Source: an uncultured Metabacillus sp. (GTDB lineage: Bacteria > Bacillota > Bacilli > Bacillales > Bacillaceae). From it: a stretch of 33,950 bases of DNA. The notes beneath the pieces were generated by a model, which ran no database searches, was not told the DNA's origin, and saw only the letters and a list, made by a program, of their open reading frames with translations. This document shows positions 32,298 to 33,950 of this stretch, piece after piece. Every line of letters starts with the position of its first letter. The first letter of the stretch is position 1. A program made the translations under genes and the position numbers. The stretch lies in contig NZ_CANNCR010000044.1 of the NCBI RefSeq assembly GCF_947503125.1, positions 1-33,950 on the forward strand, given 5' to 3'.

Positions 32298-33381
32298 ATT
32301 CCATACCTCCTAGCAAAATTTTCATTACTTTATCTGAAACATTTGGGTGATCATATCCTTCAGGCAAAGACCATGTTTTCGGTTGGCTTACCATAACGTT
32401 TACGCAATTTACAATTTGAGAAGCGTTGATTCCAGATAACATATTGCTGCCACATGCAATGGTTTCCGGCCGTTCGGTCGTTTTGCGAATGGTGACCGTT
32501 GGGACGTGAAACAAACAACATTCCTCTTGTACCGTTCCGCTATCTGTTATCACGCAAAATGCATTTTTTTCTAATTTCACAAAATCAAAAAATCCAAATG
32601 GTTCGTGAAATTCTACTAATGAATGAAGCTTAAAATCTTGAATACGATCGATACGAGATTTGGTTCGGGGATGAATACTGCAAATAATCCTTTTTTTATA
32701 GGCCTCAGCGACAATATTTAAGCCTTTGAAAATTTCAAGTAAGCGATTTTCATGATCAACATTTTCCGCACGATGTGTTGTGACTAAAAAGTAGTCATCT
32801 TTTTTAAGGTTTAAGCTTGAAAGAATCTTGCTGTCCTCAATCTCTGTATCATAATGCTGTAAAACCTCGTTAATTGGATTACCCGAGATAAAAATCCGAT
32901 TTCGTGGAAAACCCTCTTTCACTAAGTTTTCTTTACTTTGAGGTGTATAAGGAAGATTAATACTAGAAATGGCATCAATCACACGACGATTTTTCTCTTC
33001 TGGAACTTCTAAATCAAAGCATCGGTTTCCAGCTTCCATATGCACCACTGGTATTCCCATCCGTTCAGCTAAAATAGCACTTAAACCGCTGTTTGTATCG
33101 CCTAATACGAGAACTCTATCTGGCTTCTCTTTAAGAAAAATGGCTTCTAGCCTTTTATACATGCCTGATAACTGCTCCCCAAGAGATTGCTGCTGATTCG
33201 ACAAGATATAATCAGGTTTTCGAACCCCTAATTGTTCGAAAAAGATATCACTTAATGAAGAAGTGAAATTTTGTCCGGTAAAGACCAAACAATGCTTTTC
33301 TGCATATATGTCGAGTTTTTTTATCGTAAGGCTCAAGCGAATAATTTCTGGCCTGGTACCTAAGATTGTCATTACTTTCAT
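32290..33381 (-). CDS. UDP-sugar C2-epimerase of the FnlC/CapG/WbvD type
   Basis: A 363-residue GT-B-fold non-hydrolysing epimerase related to WecB. The block HMEAGNRCFDLEVPEEKNRR (114-133), with INLPYT after it, is the version found in FnlC/CapG/WbvD, which act on UDP-2-acetamido-2,6-dideoxy-L-sugars; true WecB has EAGLRTGD there. TILGTRPEIIR (5-15), TTHRAENVD and TDSGTVQEEC are common to the fold. The ATG at 33381 is chosen: AGAGGG lies 6 nt upstream; a longer frame begins at 33405. First gene of the four-gene operon; it probably gives UDP-L-QuiNAc or UDP-L-FucNAc. Confidence 0.87.
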   Translation of the reverse strand: MKVMTILGTRPEIIRLSLTIKKLDIYAEKHCLVFTGQNFTSSLSDIFFEQLGVRKPDYILSNQQQSLGEQLSGMYKRLEAIFLKEKPDRVLVLGDTNSGLSAILAERMGIPVVHMEAGNRCFDLEVPEEKNRRVIDAISSINLPYTPQSKENLVKEGFPRNRIFISGNPINEVLQHYDTEIEDSKILSSLNLKKDDYFLVTTHRAENVDHENRLLEIFKGLNIVAEAYKKRIICSIHPRTKSRIDRIQDFKLHSLVEFHEPFGFFDFVKLEKNAFCVITDSGTVQEECCLFHVPTVTIRKTTERPETIACGSNMLSGINASQIVNCVNVMVSQPKTWSLPEGYDHPNVSDKVMKILLGGMEFV

Positions 33382-33441
33382 AGTGTGCCCTCTCATATCC
33401 TTCATTTTTAGTTTTTTGTTCCTATTAGACGCTTTCTCTTA

Positions 33442-33450
33442 TAGATTATG
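33442..33450 (-). promoter_or_regulatory. possible sigma-K -10 box of the deoxysugar operon
   Basis: CATAATCTA on the minus strand is a perfect CATAnnnTA box about 60 nt upstream of the first gene. The base pair at the expected AC position reads AG, so the -35 part is imperfect. Confidence 0.35.
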
Positions 33451-33650
33451 CAGTCATTCATATAATGCTATAGGCAACTCTATTAACTTTTTGTTTGCCC
33501 AGTGGTCATAAGGAAAACTATAACATGGAGAACAATCAAGGAATGTAAGGTCATTCATACAAACTTGTAAACGATAGGCTAACAGTAATTCGGATTGCAT
33601 GAGGGCCGCATATAAAATACCATGATGATCTTAAATAAAAGAGTGATAAC

Positions 33651-33905
33651 ATGACCTTGTACGGGATGATGACAGTTTGTATCGTATGTCTATTGGTTTT
33701 CGTATTAGTAGCGGATAAATTTGAAACTGATCTTGTGATGTTCACTGCGTTAGTCTTATTGATGGTTTCTGGTATTTTAAGTCCTGAGGAAGCGTTAATA
33801 GGCTTTGCAAATGAGGCAACGGTAACAGTAGGGGCTTTATTTATTGTGATTCATTCCATAAAAAACACCTATTATCCTGAATTATTCACAGATTTTCTAA
33901 TATAG
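33651..33905 (+). pseudogene. truncated N-terminus of an SLC13-type permease
   Basis: An 84-residue open frame. Residues 1-66 match the start of SLC13/TrkA-C-type permeases: two hydrophobic helices joined by ADKFETDLVMF, then GILSPEEALIGFANEATVTVGALFIV. After that the family continues for 500 or more residues, but here the frame changes to unrelated sequence (IHSIKNTYYPELFTDFLI) and stops. It is probably a remnant left by deletion or rearrangement. AAAGAGTG precedes the ATG. The window ends 45 nt later, so I cannot see whether the rest of the gene lies beyond. Confidence 0.7.
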
Positions 33906-33950
33906 GCTAATATCGCCTATCTAATCAGCTTTCTTGTTACTATTTAATGC

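Overview
The window looks like a chromosomal segment of a low-GC, endospore-forming Bacillaceae species. The evidence is gene content and order: roxS, spxH, yjbI, cwlQ, yjbK, yjbL, yjbM, NAD kinase, rluD-like, prpE, yjbQ-like, tenI-thiO-thiS-thiG-thiF, fabI, cotO and cotZ-type genes follow the arrangement I know from the Bacillus subtilis yjb region. Shine-Dalgarno sites are strong (AGGAGG types), and TTG starts are frequent. I cannot name the species.

Left part (1-9100). A 20-bp tandem repeat and a 55-residue membrane peptide precede the small RNA RoxS/RsaE, which has a Rex-type box on its promoter. A Nudix hydrolase then converges on the spxH-yjbI pair (ClpXP adaptor for Spx and truncated haemoglobin). 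Next are the muramidase gene cwlQ with CYTH-protein gene yjbK (minus strand) and, divergent, a plus-strand row yjbL, yjbM (small alarmone synthetase), ppnK and an RluD-type pseudouridine synthase. PrpE and a SEDS glycosyltransferase of RodA/FtsW type lie on the minus strand.

Middle part (9100-20400). It holds the magnesium channel MgtE and a CPA2 cation/proton antiporter. A complete thiazole-branch thiamine operon follows, with its own promoter, TPP riboswitch and terminator. Two small paralogous proteins of unknown function come next, then FabI with a FapR-type operator, an EAL-domain protein, and the coat gene cotO. Several dispersed hairpin repeats sit between these genes.

Right part (20400-33600) is a spore-surface region. 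Two CotZ/CotY-family proteins, one of them almost free of cysteine, are followed by glycosyltransferases (two GT2, one GT4, one CgeB-like), a PAPS-type sulfotransferase, an AprX-like subtilase with an altered oxyanion-hole position, a frameshifted small spore-surface-like protein gene, and a four-gene overlapping operon. That operon probably makes a UDP-activated L-configured 6-deoxy amino sugar (L-RhaNAc, L-QuiNAc or L-FucNAc type). Most of these transcription units have a CATAnnnTA box upstream, as expected for the mother-cell sigma factor K. My reading is that this region encodes a spore-coat or exosporium glycan, possibly sulfated. The window ends in a truncated remnant of an SLC13-type permease.

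The most promising material for new biology is this right-hand module: the sulfotransferase, the unusual subtilase, the deoxysugar operon and the broken surface protein. The dispersed hairpin families and the small paralogous pair at 16.8-17.5 kb come next. All functional statements rest on motifs and family knowledge; no database search was possible.
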